Source: Amphiura filiformis
Lineage: Eukaryota; Echinodermata; Ophiuroidea; Amphilepidida; Amphiuridae
Reading direction: 5' to 3'
Assembly: GCF_039555335.1 (NCBI RefSeq)
Contig: NW_027305496.1
Coordinates: 372,001-436,000, forward strand
DNA: 64,000 nt
Shown: positions 35,273 through 46,792 of the stretch, piece by piece
Numbering within the stretch: position 1 is the first letter of the stretch
How the letters are laid out: every line of letters starts with the position of its first letter
Notes under the pieces: generated by a model
Told to the model about the DNA's origin: nothing
Seen by the model: the letters and a program-made list of their open reading frames with translations, nothing else
The model's database searches: none
Translations under genes and position numbers: made by a program

Positions 35273-35956
35273 GTAAGTGTATATTTGAATACATGAATAC
35301 AAAACACACCCAAGTCCATTGACAGTGATTTTGAGAAAACTAAACAAAATTGTGCATCATTTTAATTTCTTCAGTAAGCGTTACCTGGTACGTAAATAGG
35401 GCAAGTTTAACATGCAAATGAGTATGCCGGACTTGGACTGTGTTGTGAATCACATATGTGCATTCTTTACCCTTTGCTCTCAGTCATTTATTCTTGATCT
35501 GTGCGCGTTCAGCTTCATTTCTGCGTTCTTACCACCTATTCCGTCAACATGTTGCTATCACCTCAATTTAGCACGTCGGCCATCATGCCCTGTTTGCGAG
35601 GACACTATAATATGTGTGCAAAAACCACCCAAGTCCTTAGGATTTCACATGCTCAATAGACACACGTAGAATGGTAGAGTGTGGATTTGTGTTGTTCTTT
35701 TTTACATATGATATGTATAAGCAACAATTTCTCATGCTAAATGAATTCGGCCATATGGACTGAGGTGGGCTTTGTATTCAGGTATTCATTTATATTGTGG
35801 GTTACCATTACGGGGGTAGGGGCTTATTTGAACTCCCTTGCGTTAAAGTCCATTATCGAAAAAGGGTTTATACATCATCATCATTATTATTATTATTACT
35901 ATTATTATTATTATTATTATTATCATTATTATTATTATTATTATTATTAGTGTTAC

Positions 35957-36043
<87 letters not shown>

Positions 36044-39000
36044 GGCTATTCTGGTTGGAATTCTCGGAGGATGCTTATTGCCATGCTGCTGTTGTTGTTG
36101 CAGAAAAACTGACGATAGATGTAGGACTTGTTTGGTAAGTAAGCCTATAGACGAATCCAATTCCACGCATTCCTACACCTCAATGGCAGCCATAGCTGGG
36201 TCCCCGTCGGCTCTATCTCACCTACAATGTGAAATGATGCGACCTTGGAGGGTATTTTAAATTGCATTCTATCACCCGTGTAGACAAAAGAATGATAACA
36301 GTTTACAACACAAAAGAATCTAACATCGAATTTTAAGCGGCTTTAATCCAGCCAATTGGGCAGTCACAACACCAGTTGGGTGCTGCGGGGACCCAGTAAT
36401 GGCCGACCAAATCCTGACCCTGACTTGGCTCGTGGAGTCGTCTATACAGGGTCTGTAAAAGTAATTATCGCTTCTGTTTTCCCCTTACAACAATTTCATG
36501 CGAATCCACATATTTGAGAACATCTTGTGAAAGTTTTGAATGCAAATTGATATCGCGGTCGTATGATTCTTGATCTATAGCTAATGTCATGTAATATGTA
36601 GGTCATAACGTAAGAGGTCATTGACCTTTGTAATGGGTACAAATGTCAAACACATGCTTTTTGATCCATGATTATGATTGAATTATCGTTAATTGTCATT
36701 TTCTTGTATATCATGTGATAAAAATAATTAACTATTTCATTTGACAACAGAATGATGAAAATGACGCATGTCTGAGATATTTCAGGAATAAAATGACCTC
36801 TGACGTCAAAACACACCACTGGTGCAATGCAATCGTTTGCAGTTTTCACAAGTGATGATGCCTAAATCTGGTCATTTATGTTAATAAATCACTCCTAATA
36901 GTAATAGGACAACGCCAACCATTTACTAATGTTTCCTGTTTAATTTTGTTTGATTTCAGCTCGCACTGGACTTCATAAGTGCATTATTAGTAGTGGTATT
37001 GGCGATTGCCTTGTTGGGATCTGATATAAAAGCGTATGAAAGCATCAAGGGCAAATACGATAAATGTCTAATGTTTAATGATGATGAGAGTTCTTGTAAG
37101 GTATTTACAGAATTATTCTATTTACTATTACAGGGCTGTCAACTCTCAGGCATTGGGCGTGAGTCTCACCCATTTCTCACGGTCTCACGCCAAGGTAGTT
37201 TTATCTCACGCCTAGTAGTAAATATCACGCAAGGAGCTGTCAAATGAGTAAAATCTCATGCATTGTAAAATAATTTGTTTGTCCCTACCCCCTCCTCACT
37301 TTTGAGAATCTAGGGGGCGCCGTGGCTCAAGTAATCATGGGTCAAAATGAACAGTGTAGTCGGCAAAAAGTACGCACCTGTTCGACAGTGTCTCACGCCA
37401 AGCAATTCCATAAAGTTGAAAGCCCTGCTTATTCTGTACAAATCCAATACAAAACCATTGTTACTTGCCATAAAATGTTAGCTTTTACTGGCAGATAAAT
37501 CCCCTTTTAATTTTGAGCCGAACAACTAATATAAGGCAAAGCAAAGAAAACTACCAATACGTATCACTCCTTCGGTTGTGTTACGGTACGATCCTTCGTT
37601 GCGTAGATCACCGTTCCGCACGCCATGTACGTACTGTGTTATAAACATCACATATGTGTTCGACTAATATTTCCATCGTAATAATAAGCGACGGTTCCTG
37701 CGTTTTATTCAAAATCTCGGATTTTGACAAAACTGCAGCACCCAGGGTCTTGATTTTTGCAGGTTATGCTGGTTTAAAGGTCCGTGACCCGATCGACAGC
37801 ATCATCCCCCCGATTGTTCTCATTTTTTTTCTAGGGTCTGTGGTTTTTGGTATCATTTAATAAATTATATTTTTCTCATTACCATCCTGAAATTTGACGA
37901 TCCAATTTGATGTATTTTTGGAGAAATCAAGAAACAAACAGGCTATACTGGTAACCACCTTCGACATTCTGGGTAGGAAAAAATGATTCCGTGAATAGGA
38001 GCCGTTTACTCCCATGCCAATTCGCACGAACGGAAATAGGTCCGAATCCATGAGGGCGCTATAATGATAAACGCTTAAAACAAAAATAAAGAAATACATA
38101 AGGGATTAAAAATATGAGAAAAAATGTCCCCCACTATAAAATTAATTATTTAATTAATTAAAAATATTATAAAAATCCCATTTTTTCATTAAAACAGTTC
38201 CTAAAATAAAAGATAAGTGTAAAATGTACGTGATGATAATATACAAAATTAAAAGGAAATGTATCAGGGTCAAATTAAAATAAAAAGAATGAGATATTTT
38301 GTCAAAAGAAAGATGAGCGTAGTGGTATGGCGAAGCACTCGACGGGAGTGTTGTTTCTGGATGCCGGACCACAATGCAATTCATGGTACCAACGTATTGG
38401 CTTACTAATTGTGCTAATTATTCACTTTTACGCTGAAAATGTTCTCGTTTTGTCACATAGATGCACAAAGGGGACAATATTTGAAATTGTATGTAAGTTT
38501 GAAGACAATCCATATCCTAAACTGATAGGGTTACCCCCCTTTAAGTACAATATAATCGTGTAAAAAAACCCAGAATTTTGAAACATATTGATGGCGTCCT
38601 CCTCAGCAAATGTTATAATATGGCTTTAAGGCGTAAAGGCACTTTAGGTTATTTTGCTAAAATAATACAGTTTATTTCAGCAGAGTACTATACATGTTTT
38701 GTCATGTTGGCATTAAACAACAAGTATTTGCAACAGAATCAATGTCACACGCATCCATCTCCTAAAAGCTCACACAAAATCATATCAAAAGTCCCGGAAA
38801 ATCAGAGTAGTGGAACAGTGCCTAATTTGCACAAATTCAAAACGGCAGCTTATGTAGGTAAAAGCTGGTTAAAATCCATACCATGCCAAATATATACCAA
38901 TGTATTCATTATATAGCCACAAATGCCAAATGCTAATATTTTAGGGTCCACATGTGTCGGCAATTGAAAAATGCTCCAATTTTAATCAATCTGATCTCCA

Positions 39001-42000
39001 AATTAATTGTTCATCTGCCAAAAAAAAAATAAATAAATAAATAAACGTATGTTTAGAAATTTTAGTTCGTTTCGTTTTATTCTCCTGGTGGAATCTATAA
39101 TTATGTGGAAGAAAAAAATAATGAGTTATACAAAGCAAATATATTGAATGAACTCATTTTCATATGCGGTGAAATAGCCTCACTGTAGATAACAAACCAA
39201 TCACCTACATTTCCCTCAAACAGACCGAGAAGGCGACTTTCAACGTTTTAGTGGCGTTATTTCTAATAAGTGCCTTTGAATTCATCATTGGTTTGGCAAC
39301 AGTAATCGCCGTTTGTTTCAAGATCAGACGATGGTGTAGAGGAGAACCCGATGACGAACAGGTGGATCTATTTCGTGTAAGTAGTCTATTTTCTACACTG
39401 GTTCGTAGTGTACGGACCACGGCTGTGGTTGTTTCAGAGTGCGGTTTTTCTCAATCGATTGACCTTTTCGGTAAATCCCATAAGCCTTTGGGAGTACACC
39501 TGAGAACTCGTCATTTGACGTCACGCCGATTTGCAATGCGCACTAACGATGTTCGATAAACGACGTGCGCATCGGCGCAGATCGGTGTGACGTCAAATGA
39601 CGAGTGACGTGTACTCGCAAAGGCTTATGGGATTTATTGAAAAGGTCAATTGACCATCACTCTGTGGTCTGATTTTCACTATTTAAATCAATATTGAAAA
39701 ATACTACTTTGATGTTTTGCAAAAGTTCATTCTACAAATCACATACTTTGAAAACATGCTTGATTAATTGTTGTTAATGAGTGTTGTTGTTTCAGCCCTC
39801 TTAACATAACATAACATAATAGTGCACAGCACTATGTTGAACAAAGGGGAAGTCGTGCGATTTTGTTGTTAAAAGCAATTTCTCAATTGATTTCATTACA
39901 TTGAAAGGTAAACATGTTTCCATTTTTTTAAAGACCGTTCAGTGCCTAAAATCCAAGATGGCCGCCGTGATTGAAAATTTGCCATATTTTACTCATAAAT
40001 TGCGCTTTAGTAGGGTGCAGAATGGAAGTCCCATTCTCGGGTTGAGTACAAGAAGTTTTGAAGGTGTTTCTTAATAGATTTGAGGACGCTGAATAAAATG
40101 AGAGGGGTCTGCACCATCGAAAAGTGTGTGGAACTCTTGGTAGAGGGCGTTTTCAAAATGGCCGCCAAAATCCCTTAAAATCACCATAACTTGGTCAGAG
40201 AAGCACCTAGCAGCACGATTCTGATGTATATACCCATGTTTTTAGGGTCAAGGAATCCAATAGAGTCATTAACAACAGCCTTTGACCTATCATTCCAAGA
40301 TGGCTGCCAAAATTTCAAAATGGCCGCCAGTGAAAATTAATTTGGCTATATCTCAGGTGCAGAAAGTCCTAGAAGTATGATGCTGGTGTCTATACCCATG
40401 TTTACAGGGTCTAGAAATCCATTGGTATAATCTAAAACAGCACAGGACCTTAAATCCCAAGATGGCCACCAAAATGTAAAAATAACCACCACTAAAATGC
40501 AGAATTTAGCCTATATCTTATCTTATCAGTGGTTTATACGGCCTTATCCGGGGTTTATGATCCTTACCTGGGGCTAAGATACCTTAACCTTAGCATAACA
40601 CAGTCTAAACCCCAGATAAGGTATCTAAACCCCAGATAAGGCGCCGTAACCCCAGATTAAGGGACATAGATTCCAGATAAGGCAGTCCAAACCCCAAATA
40701 AGGTGCCTTAACCCTAAATAAGGAACATAAACCACAGATAAGGCATCTAAACCCCACGTAAGGTGCCTTAACTCTAGATAAGGATCGTTAACCCCGATAA
40801 GGGTCGTAAACCCCAGATAAGGCACCTAAACCCCAGATAGGGTGCCTTAACCCCAGATAAGAGACGTAAACCCCAGATAAGAGACATAAACCCCAGATAA
40901 GGCAGTTTAAACCCCAGATAAGGCGCCTTAACACCAGATAAGGAACGTAAACACCAGATAAGGCATCTAAATCCCACATAAGGCATATAAATCCCAGATA
41001 AGGCGCCTTAACTTCAGATGAGGGACGTAAACCTAGGATAACACAGTCTAAACCCCAGATAAGGCATTTAAACCCCATAAGGCTCCAAATAAGGGATGTA
41101 AACCATAAGGGATGTAAAACCCAAAAAAAGGGATGTAAACCATAGATAAGGCAGTCTAAATCCCAGATCCATTCTTTAGGCATCTAAACCCAGATAAGGC
41201 GCCTTAACCCCAGATAAGGGACGTAAACCCCAGATAAGGCAGTCTAAACTCCAGATAAGGCACCGTAACCACAGATAAGAGATGTAAATATAGGATAATG
41301 CAGTCTAAACCCCAAATAAGCTGCCTTAAGTAACTCCTGATAAGGGATGTTAACTGGGGATAACACAGTCTAGACCCCAGATAAGGCATCTAAACCCCAG
41401 ATAAGGGACGTAAGCTCCAGATAAGGCAGTTCAAAAAACCCAAATACGGCACCTTAAACCCTAGATAAGAAACACAAACCCCATATAAGGCAGTCTAAAT
41501 CCCAGATAAGGCATCTAAACCAAGATAAGGTACCCTAACCCCAGATAAGGGACCTGAATCTAGGATAATGCAGTCTAAACCCCAGATAAGGTGCCCTAAC
41601 CCCAGATCAGGAACGTGGATCTAGGATAATGCAGTCTAAACCCCAGATAAGGTGCCCTAACCCCCGATAAGGGATGTGAATCTAGGATAACGCAGTCTAG
41701 ACCCCTAAACCCATTACACTGTTGTCAATGGGAAAATGGCTGATTTTGGGTGAAATTTTCTCAAATTTAGAACTCTCACAGTTAATATAGTAAACGCCAC
41801 CAATATCAGGTGTGTGATGTGCCCTGATTAATTTGATTTAATTTAATTATTTAACTTTGTTTACAAGCTGAAAGTATTTCATGTTTCATGAGATGGGAAA
41901 GCCCCTTGTACGTGCAAGATAGAATAAAACTGTGATTGTGTGATTTTAGTGTATATTGTTGTTATATGTACCAACCATACTTTATTTTCAATTAAAGACT

Positions 42001-45000
42001 TAGATTTTGTTAGCTTAATCAAACAGTGTATTTGTGTTGTGCATTCGTGTGAGTTCGGGTAAAAGGTGATTTTGGCCTTGAGTCAGTACGACTCGTAACA
42101 GGTGAAACTAGATGATTTAATGATCAAATAGGTTGAAATGAGACTTTTCTTGTTTAAATGCACTGAACCGCAAACAAAATGGCATTGCGCCCTCGAAGCT
42201 GAAAGATACAATTAATTAGATAGGGCGAATATATGCTAAAAGGTGTCATATAATAAGAAAAATATACCATTTCGAAGCATCAAAACCCAAAATGTACTTT
42301 TTTGGCAATATAACTTGGTCAATTACAGTGATTTTAAACAGTCTTTTCAGATGCCACGCAAATAAATAGTTCATCATTTCCATGCATCGCCCAGGCCTAA
42401 AATGGCATTGCGCCCTCGAAGCTGAAAGATACAATTAATTAGATATGGCGAATACATGCTAAAAGGTGTCATATAATAAGAAAAATATACCATTTCGAAG
42501 CATCAAAACCCAAAATGTACTTTTTTGGCAATATAACTTGGTCAATTACAGTGATTTTAAACAGTCTTTTCAGATGCCACGCAAATAAATAGTTCATCAT
42601 TTCCATGCATCGCCCAGGCCTAAAATGGCATTGCGCCCTCGAAGCTGAAAGATACAATTAATTAGATAGGGCGAATATATGCTAAAAGGTGTCATATAAT
42701 AAGAAAAATATACCATTTCGAAGCATCAAAACCCAAAATGTACTTTTTTGGCAATATAACTTGGTAAATTACAGTGATTTTAAACAGTCTTTTCAGATGC
42801 CACGCAAATAAATAGTTCATCATTTCCATGCATCGCCCAGGCCTATTAGTGGTGTATAACTATGCACTAGTGCCATGAATAGGTACTGTATCTGATATGC
42901 CGTCCATCTTGGACCTGGCAAGGGGTCTGGTTATGTAAAACATTGTGCTTTTGGTTCAAAGACACAATTATACACTTGGAAACGTGATCATAAAAACAAA
43001 CTCATGCATTTATATACATTTAAGCAGTATATAAGTAGCCATATTGGTCGCCATATTGAATAATAATCATAATTCTAGAATATTAAAGTTATCTTTGAGT
43101 GCATGACACAATGCTAGTTCCAGTGTTTGAAATTTAGATTTTGAGCATACTTTGAGAGGTATGTGGCTTTTTTTTGCATGTGTCAGTCAGTTTTACAAGA
43201 TTTTGGCGGCCATCTTGGATTTTACCACTTACCCTGAATATTAAATCTTTCTTTGAGTGTCTGACACAAGGCTACATAGTTCCAGTGTTTGAAATTTACG
43301 TTTTTAGCATATTTTGAGAGCGATATATAGCTTTTTTTGCATGTGTCAGTCAGTTTTATAGGATTTTGGCGGCCATCTTGTATTTTACCACTTACCCCGA
43401 AATATTAAATCTTTCTTTGAGTGTCTGACACAAGGCTACATAGTTCCAGTGTTTGAAATTTACATTTTTAGCATATTTTGAGAGCGATATATAGCTTTTT
43501 TTTGCATATGTCAGTCAGTTTTATAGGATTTTGGCGGCCATCTTGGATTTTACCACTTCCCACGAAATAAAAAAATGGAAACATCTTTTTTCCCATTATT
43601 TACCCCCACAAGAGACAAAATCAAGTGAAAGTTTGCTTTTAACACCGAAATCACACGACTCGACATAGTGCTGAGCACTATAACATAACATAACATAACA
43701 TAACATAACATAACATAACATAACATAACATAACATAACATAACATAACTCAAGAACCACAGAACCTACAAAAGTATATCTGTGATATTTGAATTCTTCT
43801 ACACGCTCGCTATGAAATGATCAATGCAATTTTTGCCAAAGCTAACTACCATTCGCAAGATACTGTAAAATATTTCCTAACCTTAATATTATGCAATCAC
43901 TCGCCAAATATACTTTTTTCGGCTTATACAAAGACTCATAACATCAAGGATTGATAAAGAATTATCATAATGACGTGCTAGGTTGTGCTTAGCGTAATGC
44001 GTGACTGCTGTATTCTTATGTCAATTTAAGCGAGCGGAAGTTGGGAATATAATTGGCGCGCGCAGTATGAAAAACGGAAAAATATTTATAATGTTATTTT
44101 GCCAATTATAATCCAAACACAATATAAAGGGCTAATTAAGTTTTGTAGGGGTGCAAATGAGCACCTCTTGATCAGAAGACGAAGGAATTTATTATTAGAT
44201 TATTAAATAACGTTCGCTATGCCAGATATTACAGAATTGACTTTGTCTAAATGGCAAAAACTAACAGACAAAAATTCATCTTTATACCTAGGTTGTCGAA
44301 CCATCGAGATCTTCCCATCCTTCGGCACACCAACCATATCAGATGCCCCATGGGGTGAGACCAGGATACGACACCAGGTACAACCCACACATGTCACCAG
44401 GACAGGGGTCAGGATATGACCCGCGACGTGGAAGATCTCATGACCCCTATGTGCACTATAACAATCACGGAGGAGGTTGGTATATGAAGAGCTTATTTCC
44501 GAAACGTGTTAAGTCCACAAACCCATGTTTCTGATTTACCTGTGCAATATTGCAATGGGAGGTATTATAATTTCAGTTGAATGCACCATTACAAAGCAAA
44601 CAGTGGATGCATGCACAGTAACAATACTGTGTGAGGCTTTGTTTCTCAAATGAGAACAATAGTCTGCATATTGTTATGCAGCATTGTTATGGTAAATAAT
44701 AGCTTGTTGATGGTACAACTCATTGTTGTAAATGTCAAACTTGTCAAAGTAATTGTGATTGTATCACACCAGTAAATGAGACACATGGGGTTGTGGACTT
44801 AACACGGTTTGGAAATAAGCTATTCATTATGTACAGTTACTATTTTTACTTTATTATATCTACAAAGGTACAACCAAAACAGGCACATTTAGGCTCAATA
44901 ACTCCTGGGCCCGATTTGCCTATGACAGGACGGATTGGGACTGTCGGAAGTAACACCCTACTCGTTTCGTAACTGACTGCAAGCTACATTGTACAAGTAT

Positions 45001-45341
45001 AGGCGTGGTACTATTGTACACAGGACCGGCGGCTTATGCGTCCGCGTCGAAGAACGGTTATGACTTTTCTGGTTATTGTTTTCCAAGTCCAAAATATAGG
45101 CCTATCATGATGAGAGCTGAAGTCTGAATTTAACCTATAGATTTTTATTATGATTGAAATTACTCTTTTATGCTTGTTTATCATTTGGTGAACAAAATAG
45201 TCGCTCATCCCCTCTTAATTATTCCTTTAATTTTTTAAATATTTTTTGCATTCATTTTTCACCATTAACAGTCATCTTAATTTGTTCTGTTTTTTCTTCT
45301 TTTCAGCTACTTATAATCCAGGTTTTGGAAGATACATGTAA
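35090..45341 (+). CDS. Four-transmembrane MS4A/CD20-like protein, 244 aa, six coding exons
   Basis: Coding exons: 35090-35272, 36045-36134, 36960-37100, 39224-39376, 44343-44475 and 45307-45341, all with AG/GT borders. The first four junctions are phase 0, the last phase 1. TM1 is at about residues 14-37. A short outer loop has sequon N48. TM2 is about 52-73 and includes FGGLWAILVGILGG, reminiscent of the MS4A GG-I/W signature. A cytosolic loop holds six consecutive cysteines (75-80), likely palmitoylated. TM3 is about 92-114, the second outer loop about 115-142 and TM4 about 144-170 (SAFEFIIGLATVIAV, with the family's LEF-like motif). The cytosolic tail is rich in Pro, Gly, Tyr and Arg. Length and topology suit MS4A proteins, which act as membrane adaptors or channel-associated proteins. 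The family call is from pattern, not a search. A second copy lies at 60.5 kb. The last two exons are less certain than the first four. Confidence 0.75.
35273..36044 (+). other. Intron with TTA microsatellite at its 3' end
   Basis: The intron starts GTAAGT and ends in a trinucleotide microsatellite that runs directly into TATAG. No ordinary polypyrimidine tract precedes the acceptor. Frames for poly-L, poly-Y and poly-I here come only from the repeat. Confidence 0.75.
35874..36040 (+). repeat. (TTA)n microsatellite abutting a splice acceptor
   Basis: About 55 triplets of ATT/TTA with a few interruptions (TCA at the left, GTG near 35950). It ends four bases before the coding exon at 36045. Confidence 0.95.
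36045..36134 (+). other. MS4A-like gene 1, second coding exon (30 codons)
   Basis: Encodes the end of TM2 and the cytosolic loop: AILVGILGGCLLP, six Cys, then RKTDDRCRTCL. Phase 0 at both ends; donor TTG|GTAAGT. The copy in gene 2 (61322-61413) is 92 bases and out of frame. Confidence 0.8.
36135..36959 (+). other. Intron 2 of MS4A-like gene 1
   Basis: Starts GTAAGT and ends TTTGATTTCAG. No other gene. Contains nothing more than AT-rich unique sequence. Confidence 0.65.
36960..37100 (+). other. MS4A-like gene 1, third coding exon (47 codons)
   Basis: Encodes TM3 (LDFISALLVVVLAIALLG) and much of outer loop 2 with two Cys. Phase 0 at both ends, donor AAG|GTATTT. The paralogous exon at 62788-62937 keeps LVVVLAI-type TM3, SD-KAY and YDKC. 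Confidence 0.8.
37101..39223 (+). other. Intron 3 of MS4A-like gene 1
   Basis: About 2.1 kb. 37130-37420 repeats the word TCTCACGCC several times in a degenerate manner. The 112-codon frame at 38578-38916 has no recognisable features and no splice context. The intron ends CCCTCAAACAG. Confidence 0.6.
39224..39376 (+). other. MS4A-like gene 1, fourth coding exon (51 codons)
   Basis: Encodes TM4 and the start of the cytosolic tail (KIRRWCRGEPDDEQVDLFR). Phase 0 at both ends with donor CGT|GTAAGT. The paralogous exon of gene 2 would lie beyond the window. Confidence 0.75.
39435..39664. mobile_element. MITE, 230 bp, ~95-bp TIRs, in intron 4
   Basis: Left CAGAGTGCGG and right CATCACTCTG ends start inverted arms. 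They contain TAAATCCCATAAGCCTTTG and CTCGTCATTTGACGTCAC in mirrored order. It lies 58 bases downstream of the coding exon end at 39376. Confidence 0.85.
40540..41712 (+). repeat. ~20-bp minisatellite with AACCCCAGATAAGG core
   Basis: More than 50 degenerate units of about 20-22 bases: CTAAACCCCAGATAAGGC with variants TTAACCCCAG and GACGTAAACC. Minus-strand frames reading LIWGL and PYLGF repeats are produced by the period being close to a multiple of three, and are not genes. Confidence 0.9.
42176..42844 (+). repeat. Three perfect-phase tandem copies of a 223-bp unit
   Basis: Starts at 42176, 42399 and 42622; identity is nearly complete, with only a few base changes (for example GATAGGG/GATATGG). 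Recent tandem triplication. Encodes nothing recognisable; the identical minus-strand 62-codon frames are by-products. Confidence 0.95.
43077..43560 (+). repeat. Three tandem copies of a ~165-bp unit
   Basis: Each unit reads TTGAGTGTCTGACACAAGG, then GTTCCAGTGTTTGAAATTTA, then TGTCAGTCAGTTTTATAGGA and GGCGGCCATCTTGGATTTTA. The last unit overlaps the right TIR of the 3.9-kb element, so the TIR has been amplified inward. Confidence 0.9.
43681..43749 (+). repeat. (TAACA)n microsatellite
   Basis: About 13-14 perfect pentamers. The same repeat with about three copies borders the other end of the 3.9-kb element at 39802. Confidence 0.95.
43750..44342 (+). other. End of intron 4 of MS4A-like gene 1
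   Basis: AT-rich, unremarkable, ending CACCAACCATATCAG. The acceptor has a weak pyrimidine tract, one reason for caution about the next exon. Confidence 0.5.
44343..44475 (+). other. MS4A-like gene 1, fifth coding exon (cytosolic tail)
   Basis: Joins in phase 0 and encodes a Gly/Pro/Tyr/Arg-rich tail (MPHGVRPGYDTRYN, then SPGQGSGYDPRRGR). This low-complexity composition is normal for MS4A C-termini. The best donor is GAG|GTTGGT at 44475/44476. Without splicing, translation would run on into the MITE at 44484 and stop at 44532-44534. Confidence 0.6.
44484..44827. mobile_element. MITE, 344 bp, ~45-bp TIRs, next to a coding exon
   Basis: Ends ATGAAGAGCTTATTTCC and the inverse of GGAAATAAGCTATTCAT, followed by GTGTTAAGTCCACAA in both arms. 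TAT borders both sides (44481-44483 and 44828-44830), a possible target duplication. A related 30-base word occurs inside the R1 repeats at 46205 and 51691. It begins 8 bases beyond the proposed donor of the exon ending at 44475. Confidence 0.8.
45307..45341 (+). other. MS4A-like gene 1, last coding exon (11 codons)
   Basis: Strong acceptor (pyrimidine-rich, TTTTCAG at 45306). Joined in phase 1 it gives ATYNPGFGRYM then TAA, continuing the Tyr/Gly/Pro composition of the previous exon. Short, so tentative. ATTAAA at 45838 could serve as a poly(A) signal. Confidence 0.5.
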
Positions 45342-45610
45342 CGTAGCAAGCGGAAAGGACATCACACTATATTTTCTACTTCCAGAGACAACACCTTAGT
45401 TCATACTAGCTTTGGGTTTGTTGCCCAATTAGCATTGCGCTGTCTTGAATTTGATACAAAAGTTACGTCAGTTTTTCGCCTCAAGCTGTATCTCAAGAAC
45501 TACATCAGCATTGGGCCCATCTGTACACTTATATTGCACGGCCCCTGAATCTTCATCATGTTCATTGTAGTATTCTCAAGAGGACCGGACAAAGTCATAA
45601 TCCAACGCAA

Positions 45611-45792
45611 ATTTAGGGTTTATCTACCGGAAGTCAATTTGTGCCGAAATTCCTTCCCACAATACAATATGCGTATTGCATAACAAAGGAGATTGATTAA
45701 CCTCCGAACTGTATCTATTGTTATGCAATTCTCCTATTGCATTTTGGGGAGAAATGTGGGACAAATTGACTTTCGGTAGAGAAACCCTAAAT
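45611..45792. mobile_element. MITE, 182 bp, ~32-bp TIRs
   Basis: Left ATTTAGGGTTTATCTACCGG faces right CCGAAAGTC-inverse ending ACCCTAAAT, with AAGTCAATTTGT in both arms. Inner inverted words TATGCAA/TTGCATA extend the pairing. Confidence 0.8.
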
Positions 45793-45888
45793 CTGGCGTA
45801 TTGATCCAAATGTGAATTTCTTCATTTCACTTTATATATTAAAAGGAACAACAATAATTCTAAGCGTTCCACACTGCACTGTACAACA

Positions 45889-46753
45889 TGATGCAGTCAT
45901 GTCTACAGTAGAATTCATCTCGACCTTTGCAGGACTTAAACCCCATTAAAAGCTATTAAACCAAGATAACACTCATTGAAACAGCTCAACTGATTAAATC
46001 GGATCTTCTCTGGTTGTGCACATGTGTCTGTTTTACATGTGCGATATCGCAATAAAGCTGGTATTATAGCTTCAGTTGGGTAACCGATTATAAAGGAAAC
46101 GAAAGGAAACAATGGTATGTGGACCTTTGTTCACGAAATGAGACAATGGCCTGCTTTTTGTTAACCAGCATTCTTCAAAATGAGCAACATAATGATTGTT
46201 GACTTAACACGGTTTGGAAATAATTTCTTCATATTTTTGGTGTTATCTGTCGTTTACATATCCTTCCTAAATTACAAAAGTGCGACCCTCTCCAAACACC
46301 TAAATTAGCTAAAAATTTAGGACATTTTACAAAACTATATTTTCTAGAATTTCATAGAATAGTTTAAATGTAGCTTGTACCGTTTTTTTGTGGCATCCTT
46401 CAGAACGGAGCGGTCCGTTACCAATATAGCTCAATATTTTCGGTCAAATCTCCATTCAATTAACACGGGGAGTTGGCTAGCTATGAGCTAGCTATGCTTT
46501 GCCCTCACTCATATTCTACGAAAGTGCGACCCCTTCTGAACATCTAATCTAGCTGTAATTTTAGATCATGTTAGAGAAATATATTTGCTAGAAGTTTGGA
46601 GAATAGTTAAAATATTGGCCGGTTATTTTTCACACAGTGATGTTAACTAGGCAATGCCCATATACCTATAACATACACTGTTTGTAGAGGCCACGCGTCA
46701 ATGGTGAGAGCACTGTGTATTGTGTATAGGAAAACGGACAGTAACTGGAGTAT
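45889..46753 (+). repeat. Dispersed repeat family R1, copy 2 (full length)
   Basis: Runs from CATGATGCAGTCATG to AACGGACAGTAACTGGAGTATG, about 865 bases uninterrupted. It contains both halves that flank the foldback in copy 1, plus a ~185-base middle section absent there. No coding. Ends show only a short imperfect inverted similarity (CATGATGCAGTCATG against CATACTGCAGTTACTG in other copies). Confidence 0.85.
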
Positions 46754-46755
46754 GA

Positions 46756-46792
46756 TCTACTTAAGCGGTATACTTGGACCGCTTAAGTAGTG
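46756..46792. repeat. Hairpin CTACTTAAGCGG
   Basis: CTACTTAAGCGG and CCGCTTAAGTAG separated by about 9 bases, directly after R1 copy 2. Confidence 0.8.

Larger units (their letters stand above)
39820..43680. mobile_element. 3.9-kb long-TIR element inserted in a (TAACA)n tract
   Basis: The ends TAGTGCACAGCACTATG and its inverse CATAGTGCTGAGCACTA are followed inward by about 147 bases of inverted similarity, including a mirrored CCAAGATGGCCGCC near 39953 and 43536. On the plus strand both flanks read TAACATAACA: about three copies on the left (39802-39819) and about 13 on the right (43681-43749). So a pentanucleotide repeat was the target. The interior holds three tandem-repeat blocks and no transposase. 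It occupies most of intron 4 of MS4A-like gene 1. Confidence 0.75.

Noticed and set aside
35741-36166. Poly-Leu, poly-Tyr and poly-Ile frames
   Set aside because: They are translations of the (TTA)n microsatellite. The real coding exon (36045-36134) uses a different frame.
38578-38916. 112-codon open frame in intron 3 of gene 1
   Set aside because: Plain composition, no domain, no splice context, and no counterpart in the paralogue.
40625-41389. Minus-strand frames with LIWGL/PYLGF peptide repeats
   Set aside because: They lie wholly within the AACCCCAGATAAGG minisatellite; the peptide repeat follows the DNA period and several frames are open at once.
40780-41700. Telomere-like repeat
   Set aside because: The unit contains AACCCC but not the TTAGGG/CCCTAA hexamer in series.
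42246-42657. Two identical minus-strand 62-codon frames
   Set aside because: They come from the recent 223-bp tandem copies, and the third copy breaks the frame with a substitution.
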